In this document: piece by piece, positions 18,403 through 26,007 of the stretch | Layout of the letters: each line of letters starts with the position of its first letter | How positions within the stretch are numbered: the stretch's first letter is position 1 | NCBI GenBank assembly: GCA_938007995.1 | Contig: CALLLW010000019.1 | Location: 48,170-112,169, forward strand | Origin: an uncultured Granulosicoccaceae bacterium | GTDB lineage: Bacteria > Pseudomonadota > Gammaproteobacteria > Granulosicoccales > Granulosicoccaceae | Direction: 5' to 3' | DNA length: 64,000 nucleotides | The notes under the pieces: generated by a model | Told to the model about the DNA's origin: nothing | Seen by the model: the letters and a program-made list of their open reading frames with translations, nothing else | Database searches by the model: none | Program-made: the position numbers and the translations under genes

Positions 18403-18511
18403 ATAAAAAGTTGTGTGGTTAAACTATCCTTTAAGTCTAGCAGGCCTCTTTCCATTCGGCACTGCAGTTCTTTCGACCCGTCATCAGCCCACAGGCAGTC
18501 AAGACTTCCAT

Positions 18512-19759
18512 ATGCACGTTTCAAGATCAAACGGCTCCATCCAGCACTTAAGCTATTGCTCAAACATTCACCCGGCCGAAAGCTGGGCTGAAGTCATGAG
18601 CAATCTGCAGCAACACTTGCTCCCTATCAAGGATGAGGTTGCCAAAGAACAGGCTTTTGGTATTGGACTGCGCCTGTCGGCACTTGCCGCCAGTGAGCTT
18701 GCAGAGCCTGCGGCAATGCAGGCATTCAAGTCTTTTTTAAACGACCATAATTGCTATGTTTTCACCATCAACGGCTTTCCCTACGGTCAGTTTCATGGCA
18801 CCAGGGTTAAAGAAGATGTCTACCTGCCTGACTGGAAGGACGATGCGCGCTTGCGGTACACCAATCAACTGGCAGAGATCTTTGCAGAGTTTCTGCCGAG
18901 CGGATTAACCGGCAGCATCAGCACGGTACCGGGTGCATTCAAAGCGAGAGTAAAAGATGAGGCCGACATCCAAAGGATGGCCATACAAATGATCAACCAC
19001 GTGGCCTTTCTGCATCAACTGGAAGAACGTACCGGTGCGAAAATCATCCTTGCACTGGAACCTGAACCCTGTTGCTTTCTGGAAACCATTGATGAGTCCG
19101 TGGCGTTTTTTAAAGACCACCTATATGCGGATTACTCTATCAACCATCTGGCAGAAATGCTGAATGTAGATAGCGATAAAGCATGGCAACTGATAAAAGA
19201 CCGGTTAACGCTTTGTTTTGACCTGTGCCATGCGGCAGTTGAGTTTGAGGATGCACAAGCATGCATTAAAAAGCTACAGCAGGCGGAAGTCACCATTGGC
19301 AAGATTCAAATCAGCGCCGGCCTGCGATTAACCAACGTAGATCAGCAAACAATAGAGCTGCTTAAGCCGTTTGATGACAACGTCTATTTGCATCAGGTGG
19401 TAGAAAGCCACAATGGACAGGTAACCCGCTATACCGATTTGCCAGAGGCATTCGCCGCAATAGAAAACACAACTTCCGCCAAAGCTGCAAACAGGGAATG
19501 GCGTGTGCACTTTCACGTACCTATTTTTCTCGATAACCTGGGGGAGTATTCATCAACCCGGTTTTTTATCGAAGAGTTTATGCAATTGAATAGAACCGCA
19601 TCGGTGACTGACCACTTCGAAGTCGAGACCTACACATGGAATGTATTGCCCGATCACTGTAAAACAGATGATATCGATACTGCTATTGTCCGTGAACTGG
19701 AATGGGCCAAAGCACAATTAACCAACCAAACTACAGATCAAGCTGCAAAAGTTTCATGA
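18512..19759 (+). CDS. eboE: EboE-like protein (sugar phosphate isomerase/epimerase fold)
   Basis: A TIM-barrel protein of the xylose-isomerase-like superfamily, about 415 residues. The sequence LSYCSNIHPAESWAEVMSNL followed by GIGLRLSALAASEL, TINGFPYGQFHGTRVKEDVY and GSISTVPGAFK matches the pattern I know as the metabolite traffic protein EboE. Ebo genes were named in cyanobacteria, where they accompany pigments such as scytonemin, and homologous clusters occur in other bacteria and algae. ATG 18512 (MHVSRSNGS) is preferred over 18413, which overlaps the divergent promoter region. The stop overlaps the next start (ATGA). Confidence 0.85.
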   Translation: MHVSRSNGSIQHLSYCSNIHPAESWAEVMSNLQQHLLPIKDEVAKEQAFGIGLRLSALAASELAEPAAMQAFKSFLNDHNCYVFTINGFPYGQFHGTRVKEDVYLPDWKDDARLRYTNQLAEIFAEFLPSGLTGSISTVPGAFKARVKDEADIQRMAIQMINHVAFLHQLEERTGAKIILALEPEPCCFLETIDESVAFFKDHLYADYSINHLAEMLNVDSDKAWQLIKDRLTLCFDLCHAAVEFEDAQACIKKLQQAEVTIGKIQISAGLRLTNVDQQTIELLKPFDDNVYLHQVVESHNGQVTRYTDLPEAFAAIENTTSAKAANREWRVHFHVPIFLDNLGEYSSTRFFIEEFMQLNRTASVTDHFEVETYTWNVLPDHCKTDDIDTAIVRELEWAKAQLTNQTTDQAAKVS

Positions 19760-20631
19760 GCTGGAATGCTAAAACTGCGCTGCAACTGGGGCGTGTCTCA
19801 AATCTGCCTACCGTTTGGAGCAACGTACTTGCCGGTGCAGCACTCAGCGGTGGCAATCCGCTCAACGCCAACCTGCTTATTTTTCTGTTTTCACTGTCAC
19901 TGGCTTACATTGGCGGTATGTTCTTAAACGATGCATTTGATCGGGAAATCGATGCCGAAGAACGGCCTGAGCGCCCTATCCCGTCAAAACAGGTGAAGGC
20001 GGCTGAAGTCTTTGCAGCCGGCTTCACCTTGCTTGCGGCAGCCGTTATGTTTAGCTCAATTGCTGCGCTCAGCTGGGGGCATAACGTTTTCCTGGTTATT
20101 TTATTAACCATTGCCCTGTGCGGTGCTATTGTGCTGTACGACATGTGGCACAAAAACAATCCGCTTAGCCCGGTCATTATGGGACTGTGCAGAGTACTAG
20201 TGATTCTGATCGCAGGCTTCGCCGCGAATGACAGCCCATCTTCAGTTCTATATGTTGGTGCGTTCGTTATGCTTTGCTATTTGATCGGACTTACCTATAC
20301 TGCCAAGCAAGAGAGCCTGGGCGAAGTAAAAAATCTCTGGCCTCTGGCACTACTCGCCGCACCCATAGTGTATGGCTTGTTTAGATCTGCCTCTGATTAT
20401 CAGGTTATTATCGCAACGCTGGTGCTCAGCCTATGGACTGGACTGGCTTTGTATTTAGTCCGCCGCCGCAACCCCGGAGATATCCCCAAAGCCGTTGTCA
20501 GCATGATTGCAGGCATTTCACTGGTTGATGCATTGCTTATTTCTACCGTCAGCAGCCTGCCAATAGCAACCCTGGCCGTTGCATCCTTCGGGCTTACGCT
20601 GTTCTTACAGCGCTACATTTCCGGCACCTGA
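19756..20631 (+). CDS. eboC: EboC-like UbiA-family prenyltransferase homologue
   Basis: A 291-residue integral membrane protein with eight or nine hydrophobic helices. The first Asp-rich motif NDAFDREIDAEERPERPIPS is the UbiA signature; the second motif region reads GLTYTAKQE, in which the usual Asp pair is lacking, as in EboC-type proteins. ATG 19756 overlaps the eboE stop codon by four bases (ATGA), implying translational coupling, so I prefer it to the in-frame codon upstream. The last 27 bp overlap the convergent thiamine pyrophosphokinase gene. Confidence 0.83.
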   Translation: MSWNAKTALQLGRVSNLPTVWSNVLAGAALSGGNPLNANLLIFLFSLSLAYIGGMFLNDAFDREIDAEERPERPIPSKQVKAAEVFAAGFTLLAAAVMFSSIAALSWGHNVFLVILLTIALCGAIVLYDMWHKNNPLSPVIMGLCRVLVILIAGFAANDSPSSVLYVGAFVMLCYLIGLTYTAKQESLGEVKNLWPLALLAAPIVYGLFRSASDYQVIIATLVLSLWTGLALYLVRRRNPGDIPKAVVSMIAGISLVDALLISTVSSLPIATLAVASFGLTLFLQRYISGT

Positions 20632-21333
20632 TTCCATATAACGAATCAACGCATCCAACTCTGTTGCCGGCAGAATCAATGCATAACACCCACTATTTAG
20701 CTGAGGTGTAATACTGACTTCCGATTGCACGCTGCAGTTAGATGTACCAATAAATGAACCCGATTGCATGGTCAGGTTGTCCAGCGGGTACTTCAAGCCA
20801 TCTGATGATTTGAACTGAATCGGGCCAAGCGGAAAAAGCGAAACCCGGATATCGAGCTGTAGCTGTAGATCTATCTGATCGCTGCTTACAATAACTGCAT
20901 CATTTGAATCAACCACAATGACTTTTTTCTGCCGATGTAGTTTGTGCATTACATGCAACGATGCCAGCGTGTGATCCAACTGGCCGCCGGTAAAGCCGAC
21001 AGCAATAAAATACGGCGCTTCTATAGAATACAAACACTTTTCAAAGTCGGTTGTATCCTGCTCGGCAATTTCAATCACCTTTGACTGATTTTTCCAGAAC
21101 GACCTATCATCGACCGAATCAAGATCTCCCAGCACCACAGAAGGCATTATCCCGAGTTTTCGCAGATAATTAGCACCACCATCAGCTGCCACCAAAGGTA
21201 AATGGCTGAACCGCTGCAAAACCGCGCTATCCACTTCGCCCCCACCGACAAGCACGACCGGGTCATCAAATTTGGTAATTTCAGGCATTGACGGTGATGA
21301 ATAGTAGGCAAGCAACCATGGTTTGGGTATCAT
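20605..21333 (-). CDS. Thiamine pyrophosphokinase
   Basis: Transfers pyrophosphate from ATP to thiamine to give thiamine diphosphate. Family motifs are visible: VLVGGGEVD, ADGGANYLRKLG, LGDLDSVDD, EQDTTDFEKCL and GGQLDHTLASL. The length is up to 242 residues; the start may instead be the second ATG at 21288 (MPEITKFDD), since neither site has a strong Shine-Dalgarno sequence. Context fits: the divergent neighbour is the TPP riboswitch and thiBPQ importer, so imported thiamine would be phosphorylated here. The 3' end overlaps eboC by 27 bp, tail to tail. Confidence 0.88.
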   Translation of the reverse strand: MIPKPWLLAYYSSPSMPEITKFDDPVVLVGGGEVDSAVLQRFSHLPLVAADGGANYLRKLGIMPSVVLGDLDSVDDRSFWKNQSKVIEIAEQDTTDFEKCLYSIEAPYFIAVGFTGGQLDHTLASLHVMHKLHRQKKVIVVDSNDAVIVSSDQIDLQLQLDIRVSLFPLGPIQFKSSDGLKYPLDNLTMQSGSFIGTSNCSVQSEVSITPQLNSGCYALILPATELDALIRYMESGAGNVAL

Positions 21334-21342
21334 AGACCACTA

Positions 21343-21422
21343 CTCACTGGGGTGTAACACGCTTGTGTTGCTGAGAAATACCCATTGAACCTGAACCAGA
21401 TCATACTGGCGTAGGAAGTGAG
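21343..21422 (+). promoter_or_regulatory. TPP riboswitch (THI element)
   Basis: Stem P1 pairs CTCACT (21343-21348) with AGTGAG (21417-21422). Inside are the conserved CTGAGA (21371-21376) with the following AATACCC, and GAACCTGAACCAGATCATAC continuing into TGGCGTAGGAA. Thiamine diphosphate binding should repress thiBPQ. Downstream, CACTTCTTC (21461-21469) can pair with the GGAAGTG strand of P1 or lie against the GGAG ribosome site at 21470-21473, which suggests control of translation initiation. Confidence 0.95.
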
Positions 21423-21479
21423 CAACAGACGATTTCCTGTCCTTGCATCTTCCGCTGCCCCACTTCTTCGGAGAAAAAG

Positions 21480-22529
21480 ATGTTTGGAAAAATATCACCC
21501 CAAACTGCAAAGCAGCACTTTAAATCAGCCGGATACAGGCTGGCCTTACTGATCACCGGTGCTTTAACTGCGGGATCCGTCAATGCAGCTGATAAAACCC
21601 TGACAATCTACACCTACGACTCCTTCGCAGCAGATTGGGGTCCGGCACCTGGTATAGAAAAAGCGTTTGAAGAAACCTGCGACTGCGATGTGCAATTTGT
21701 AGCCGCAGATTCATCTATTGGAGCGTTGCGCAAAGTCCAGATCGAGGGCGCACAAACTCAGGCGGATATCGTGCTCGGGCTGGATACCAATATTGCAGAA
21801 GCCGCTCGCGAGACCGGTCTGTTTGTCGAGCATAATGCTGATACATCCAACCTGTCTCTACCTACCGGTGAGTGGACTGACAGCACTTTCCTGCCATTCG
21901 ACTACAGCTACTTTGCTTTTGTGTACAACAAAGAAAACGTCGAAAAGCCACCCACTTCTTTTACCGCGCTGGCTGCAATGCCGGATGACTTTAAGATAGT
22001 TATTCAAGACCCGCGTTCGAGCACTCCAGGCTTAGGACTACTACTTTGGATACAGCAGGCTTATGGCGACGAGGCGAACGAGGTCTGGCAGCAACTGGCA
22101 CCGAAGATTGTCACTGTAACCAAAGGCTGGTCTGACGCTTACGGTTTATTTTTAAAAGATGAAGCGGACATGGTGCTCTCTTACACCACCTCACCTGCCT
22201 ATCACGATATTGCAGAAGGTGATCAGCGCTTTGCGGCAGCACCGTTTGAAGAAGGCCACTATATGCAAATAGAGGTTGCAGCGATCGTCGGCTCATCAGA
22301 GAACAAAGCACTCGCAGAAGATTTTATGCAGTTTATGTTGTCAGATACGGTGCAGGATATTATCCCGACCACCAACTGGGTTTACCCGGCAACCACCACT
22401 GCACAGGGGCTACCCGAGGGTTTCGAAAAACTGCACGTGCCTGAAAACAGCCTGCTGCTAGATGGTATCGAGGTTGAGAAAAACCGAAACGCATGGATTG
22501 ATCAATGGGTTGAAACATTAGGCCAATAA
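21480..22529 (+). CDS. thiB: Thiamine ABC transporter substrate-binding protein
   Basis: Periplasmic receptor for thiamine and its phosphates. The N-terminal signal peptide spans about residues 1-36 (hydrophobic LALLITGALTAGSVNAA). The mature protein begins DKTLTIYTYDSFAADWGPAP, typical of ThiB, and later has QDPRSSTPGLGLLLW. The 349-residue length is near normal, with a somewhat long N-terminus. GGAGAAAAAG directly precedes the ATG, and the TPP riboswitch lies 58 bp upstream. First gene of thiB-thiP-thiQ. Confidence 0.94.
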   Translation: MFGKISPQTAKQHFKSAGYRLALLITGALTAGSVNAADKTLTIYTYDSFAADWGPAPGIEKAFEETCDCDVQFVAADSSIGALRKVQIEGAQTQADIVLGLDTNIAEAARETGLFVEHNADTSNLSLPTGEWTDSTFLPFDYSYFAFVYNKENVEKPPTSFTALAAMPDDFKIVIQDPRSSTPGLGLLLWIQQAYGDEANEVWQQLAPKIVTVTKGWSDAYGLFLKDEADMVLSYTTSPAYHDIAEGDQRFAAAPFEEGHYMQIEVAAIVGSSENKALAEDFMQFMLSDTVQDIIPTTNWVYPATTTAQGLPEGFEKLHVPENSLLLDGIEVEKNRNAWIDQWVETLGQ

Positions 22530-22575
22530 TCATAAGGTTGATTCGCACCAATCACTGCACTAAAAAACGCTTGCG

Positions 22576-24225
22576 GTGTTAAGTAAAAATCTCTTCAGAT
22601 TTAGCGGCTCGCTGCTCCCCGGTTTATTGATAGCCGGGGGGTTCCTGTTACTTGCCTCTGTATTGCTATACCAACTGGCAGCACAACCAGACACTCTTTC
22701 TCTTAGTCTGGGGCCGCGTTTCTTAAAAATACTTTTCTGGTCAACTGTGCAGGCCGGTTGCTCAACCCTGCTTTCGGTATTGCTTGGTATTGTGCTCGCA
22801 TGGGCACTCAGCCACCGCAGACGATTTCGCGGCAGACGCCTTTATGTTGCGTTTTTATCATCTGCACTGGTGTTGCCAACACTGGTGGTAGTTTTGGGAA
22901 TTGTGACAATACTGGGGCGATCAGGCTGGATAAACGATACGCTTCGATGGCTGGGCCATTCAGGCTTTGAGCCTTTTATCTTCGGCTTTTCCGGCATTGT
23001 GATCGCGCATGTTTACTTCAATGGCTCCTACGTTGCGCGTACCTTGCTGAGCCGGCTTGAGTCAATTCCCGCTGAACAACACAAGCTGACCAGAAGCATC
23101 GGGCTAAACGCCTGGCAACGATTTAAAATGATTGAACTACCTTCGATTGCGAGCACCCTGCCCTCAGTCTCAATTACTATTTTTCTGCTTTGTTTTACTT
23201 CATTTTCAATTGTGCTGATCCTTGGCGGATCACCAAAGTTTAATACGCTCGAAGTTTCCATCTTTGAGGCAATCAAGCTCGATTTTAATTTAGGCCGGGC
23301 ACTGGGGCTTGCATTGGCTCAGCTGGCAATATGCGCTGTGCTGATCATGCTGGGTAGTCGCTTCAGTAAAGGTAATCAGTTGATCTCAGTGCCATCTGGT
23401 AAACAAGCCGCATGGCATGATTCTAAAATGCTGGTGGCAATACAGAATCTTATTCTGTTTATTTTTGCTGTACTTTTTATGCTACCGATACTGGCAATCA
23501 TCACTGATGGAATGGCAGCAGATTTCATCAGCCTGTTTACTAATAAAAACTTTCTGACAGCACTGCTGACAAGCCTCATCATTGCCGCGCTTTCTACCGT
23601 ACTGGTGATACTGGCAAGTACACTACTCGCCTCGGCTTTCACCACGCTCGCCACACAACAGCGTCTTGGCAGCAGTCGCTTATCGCAACCTTTACTCAAG
23701 CTGCTTGGCTTCTCCTCCACGCTGTATCTGGCAGTACCTTCTCTGGTATTGGGACTGGGTTTTTTTCTGCTCGCAAGGCGGATTGGCGGCGAGCAGAACT
23801 TATGGGCAGTTGCCGCATTGCTCACCTCTAATGCGTTAATGGTCTTACCATTTGCAGTGGCAGCACTGGCACCTGCGATGGTGAAGTCGGCTAACCGTTA
23901 TGACAAACTGGCGTTTTCACTCGGGCTGACAAAATGGTCGCGCTGGCGATTGATTGAGTCACACCTGGTTCGACCCGAGCTTGCCTATATCGCAAGCCTT
24001 GCATTTTGTATGTCACTGGGGGATCTAGGTGTGATTGCATTATTCGGCAATCAGGATTTCATCACTCTGCCATGGCTTCTGTATCAGAAAATGGGTTCCT
24101 ACCGTACCGATGAAGCAGCAGGCATAGCGCTGGTGATGCTGGCAATCACACTCGCTGTATTCCTGCTGCTCCCAGGGCTATTTGGCAACACCAAACATAA
24201 AAGCCACTGGAGGCAGCATGCTTAG
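22576..24225 (+). CDS. thiP: Thiamine ABC transporter permease
   Basis: A 549-residue fused permease with about twelve transmembrane helices and two BPD-transport domains, one per half, each with an EAA-type cytoplasmic loop (first near SIGLNAWQRFKMIELP, second near SLGLTKWSRWRLIESH). The start is GTG at 22576 (MLSKNLFRFSG); no clear Shine-Dalgarno sequence is seen. It overlaps thiQ by 8 bp at its 3' end. It forms the membrane channel for ThiB-bound thiamine. Confidence 0.93.
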   Translation: MLSKNLFRFSGSLLPGLLIAGGFLLLASVLLYQLAAQPDTLSLSLGPRFLKILFWSTVQAGCSTLLSVLLGIVLAWALSHRRRFRGRRLYVAFLSSALVLPTLVVVLGIVTILGRSGWINDTLRWLGHSGFEPFIFGFSGIVIAHVYFNGSYVARTLLSRLESIPAEQHKLTRSIGLNAWQRFKMIELPSIASTLPSVSITIFLLCFTSFSIVLILGGSPKFNTLEVSIFEAIKLDFNLGRALGLALAQLAICAVLIMLGSRFSKGNQLISVPSGKQAAWHDSKMLVAIQNLILFIFAVLFMLPILAIITDGMAADFISLFTNKNFLTALLTSLIIAALSTVLVILASTLLASAFTTLATQQRLGSSRLSQPLLKLLGFSSTLYLAVPSLVLGLGFFLLARRIGGEQNLWAVAALLTSNALMVLPFAVAALAPAMVKSANRYDKLAFSLGLTKWSRWRLIESHLVRPELAYIASLAFCMSLGDLGVIALFGNQDFITLPWLLYQKMGSYRTDEAAGIALVMLAITLAVFLLLPGLFGNTKHKSHWRQHA

Positions 24226-24868
24226 TCTTCAGAATGTGCGCTTTGCATACCCGGGCAGTGAAACGGTTTATGACTTCTCACTACAGGTAACAGCGGGTGA
24301 AATCAGCTGCATCAGCGGTCGCTCAGGTAGTGGTAAGTCGACGCTGCTGGATTTAATTGCAGGGTTTCAGCCACCGGTAAGTGGCGCGATACACTGGCAC
24401 CAAAAAGACTTTACACACTTACCACCGGATAAAAGACCGGTTACCACGGTGTTTCAACGCAACAACCTGTTTGAACACCGGAACGCAATAGACAATGTGG
24501 TGGTAGGCATCAACCCGAAAGTACCAAAGCAGGGCCACGATGTTGAGCGGGCAAAGGCAGCATTGACTACCGTTGGATTGCAAGACTACTTTGATACGCA
24601 GGTGACTTTATTATCCGGGGGCCAGCAACAAAGAGTAGCGATAGCAAGAGCAGTGTTGCGTGATGCCGGGGTGATACTACTGGATGAACCATTCAGTGCG
24701 CTTGACCAGACCACCAGAGCCGAAATGTTATCGCTGATCAGAACACTCACAACCAAAAGCGCACGTGCAGTTATCATGGTCACTCATGACCTGCGGGATT
24801 GTGAGGCGATTGCGGACAGCCACTATGTAATCGAACAAGGCACTCTACACGGACAGTCAATCAATTAA
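24218..24868 (+). CDS. thiQ: Thiamine ABC transporter ATP-binding protein
   Basis: A 216-residue ABC ATPase. Walker A is GRSGSGKST, the signature is LSGGQQQRVAIARA and Walker B is VILLDEPFSALDQ, followed by the His-loop TVMVTHD-type sequence. ATG 24218 is chosen because TGGAGG lies 5-10 bases before it, inside the end of thiP; the longer frame from 24182 adds 12 residues with no ribosome site. Third gene of the riboswitch-controlled operon. Confidence 0.94.
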   Translation: MLSLQNVRFAYPGSETVYDFSLQVTAGEISCISGRSGSGKSTLLDLIAGFQPPVSGAIHWHQKDFTHLPPDKRPVTTVFQRNNLFEHRNAIDNVVVGINPKVPKQGHDVERAKAALTTVGLQDYFDTQVTLLSGGQQQRVAIARAVLRDAGVILLDEPFSALDQTTRAEMLSLIRTLTTKSARAVIMVTHDLRDCEAIADSHYVIEQGTLHGQSIN

Positions 24869-25030
24869 GGCGTATCAGTAGTACTACCTGACGTCTCCTC
24901 AACAGGCGCGGTTCACTGATGACCACAAAGAATATTCTGCGCCTGCTTTGGTGTCTGGCATGGCTTAATCGTGACACATTAGCCGTGTTAGAATGATCCG
25001 GTAAACCCATATTGCACAACGGAGTATTCA

Positions 25031-25609
25031 ATGAAGTTACCACTTATCGCCATAGCTACCTTTTACGTGGTTTCAACCACTGCGTGCAGCCCGTCTGGAA
25101 ACCCTCATTTAGATATGTGCCAGAAGATCACCAGCAATCTGCTCACCTCTGCCGCTACATTTGGTGAGCCACAGGAAACCAAAGGCAACAGAGAATTAAC
25201 CATGGTTCTGCCCTACAGCAGCGATGATGCATCTGGTGAATCTGTTTGCATGTTTAAAAGGGACAGAACGCCTGAAACCTACGTAACTGCCCCATACGAA
25301 GTGATGATTGATGGTTTAAAGGTCACCGGCAAAGCACTGATGCAGGCCTCGTTAAAGTCCAGCAGTGCGGTGCTTAAAGAAGGTGCAGATAAAACCGCAC
25401 AGCAAGCTGCAGCTGTGGCCGAAGAGGCCAAAGGCAAAGCCTCTGAACTTGCCAGTGAAGCAAAAACCAGGGCCGGCGAAGTCGCCACGCAGATTACAGA
25501 ATCTGAAGCAGTGGATCGCGCCAAACAACTCGCTACAGAAACCAAAGACAAGGCAAAGTCTGCGATTGTTGAGGGCGCAAAAGCGGTACAGGAGAAGCTT
25601 GAGAATTAA
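25031..25609 (+). CDS. Lipoprotein with amphipathic Ala/Lys/Glu-rich C-terminal helix
   Basis: 192 residues. A signal peptide ends in a lipobox (VSTTAC, Cys at residue 19). Residues 25-95 form a small domain with two more Cys (MCQKITSN and SVCMFKRD), and residues 110-190 form a repetitive amphipathic helix of the type A-A-x-x-A-K-x-K/E (for example EAKTRAGEVATQITESEAVD), reminiscent of LEA or apolipoprotein-like repeats. No family is recognised. The final region could lie on a membrane or form a coiled coil. It is transcribed alone, with a strong terminator downstream. Confidence 0.75.
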   Translation: MKLPLIAIATFYVVSTTACSPSGNPHLDMCQKITSNLLTSAATFGEPQETKGNRELTMVLPYSSDDASGESVCMFKRDRTPETYVTAPYEVMIDGLKVTGKALMQASLKSSSAVLKEGADKTAQQAAAVAEEAKGKASELASEAKTRAGEVATQITESEAVDRAKQLATETKDKAKSAIVEGAKAVQEKLEN

Positions 25610-25630
25610 TGCATGTGTTTAGGCATGCAA

Positions 25631-25662
25631 CTGAAGGTGTATTGCACACACCTTCAGTTTTT
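25631..25662 (+). terminator. Rho-independent terminator after the lipoprotein gene
   Basis: Perfect 10-bp stem CTGAAGGTGT / ACACCTTCAG with loop ATTGCAC, followed by TTTTT, 21 bp after the stop codon. Confidence 0.92.
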
Positions 25663-25679
25663 ACATGTTTACGGGGATA

Positions 25680-25961
25680 TTAGAAAACCCCGGAAATCCG
25701 TAAACACGTAGCCACCGCTGCAATAAGCAATACAGCTAGATAGATCTGCCAGCGCTTATGACTGAGCTTGCCGATCTTGCCTAGCAGATATGAGGCAAAC
25801 ACGGCACCAGCGAAGGGAATGGCTCCGTGCAGCATGGCCTTGACTTCATTGCCAGTGCCAGAGAAAGAGTAGGCAAACACTCCGGCGGTAACCAACAGCG
25901 TTAACAATATAACGACCAGCCGGAAACCCCAGCCGGTCGTTTTTTTTCGATTAGCAGCCAT
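25680..25961 (-). CDS. Small membrane protein, function unknown
   Basis: 93 residues with a basic N-terminus and hydrophobic segments at about residues 13-32, 46-62 and 73-88. Translation would give a two- or three-helix inner-membrane protein. No family is recognised. It lies 46 bp downstream of the VolA-like lipase gene on the same strand and may be the last gene of that transcript. A 9-bp inverted repeat (25666-25674 and 25698-25706) spans its stop codon. Confidence 0.62.
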   Translation of the reverse strand: MAANRKKTTGWGFRLVVILLTLLVTAGVFAYSFSGTGNEVKAMLHGAIPFAGAVFASYLLGKIGKLSHKRWQIYLAVLLIAAVATCLRISGVF

Positions 25962-26007
25962 AGCGTTTCATCTGGTAACACACCTTACTGAGCTGCGGCA
26001 TCACCCA

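Noticed and set aside
25666..25706. 9-bp inverted repeat as a minus-strand terminator
   Set aside because: It lies across the end of the small membrane protein gene without a T run; left as a note only.
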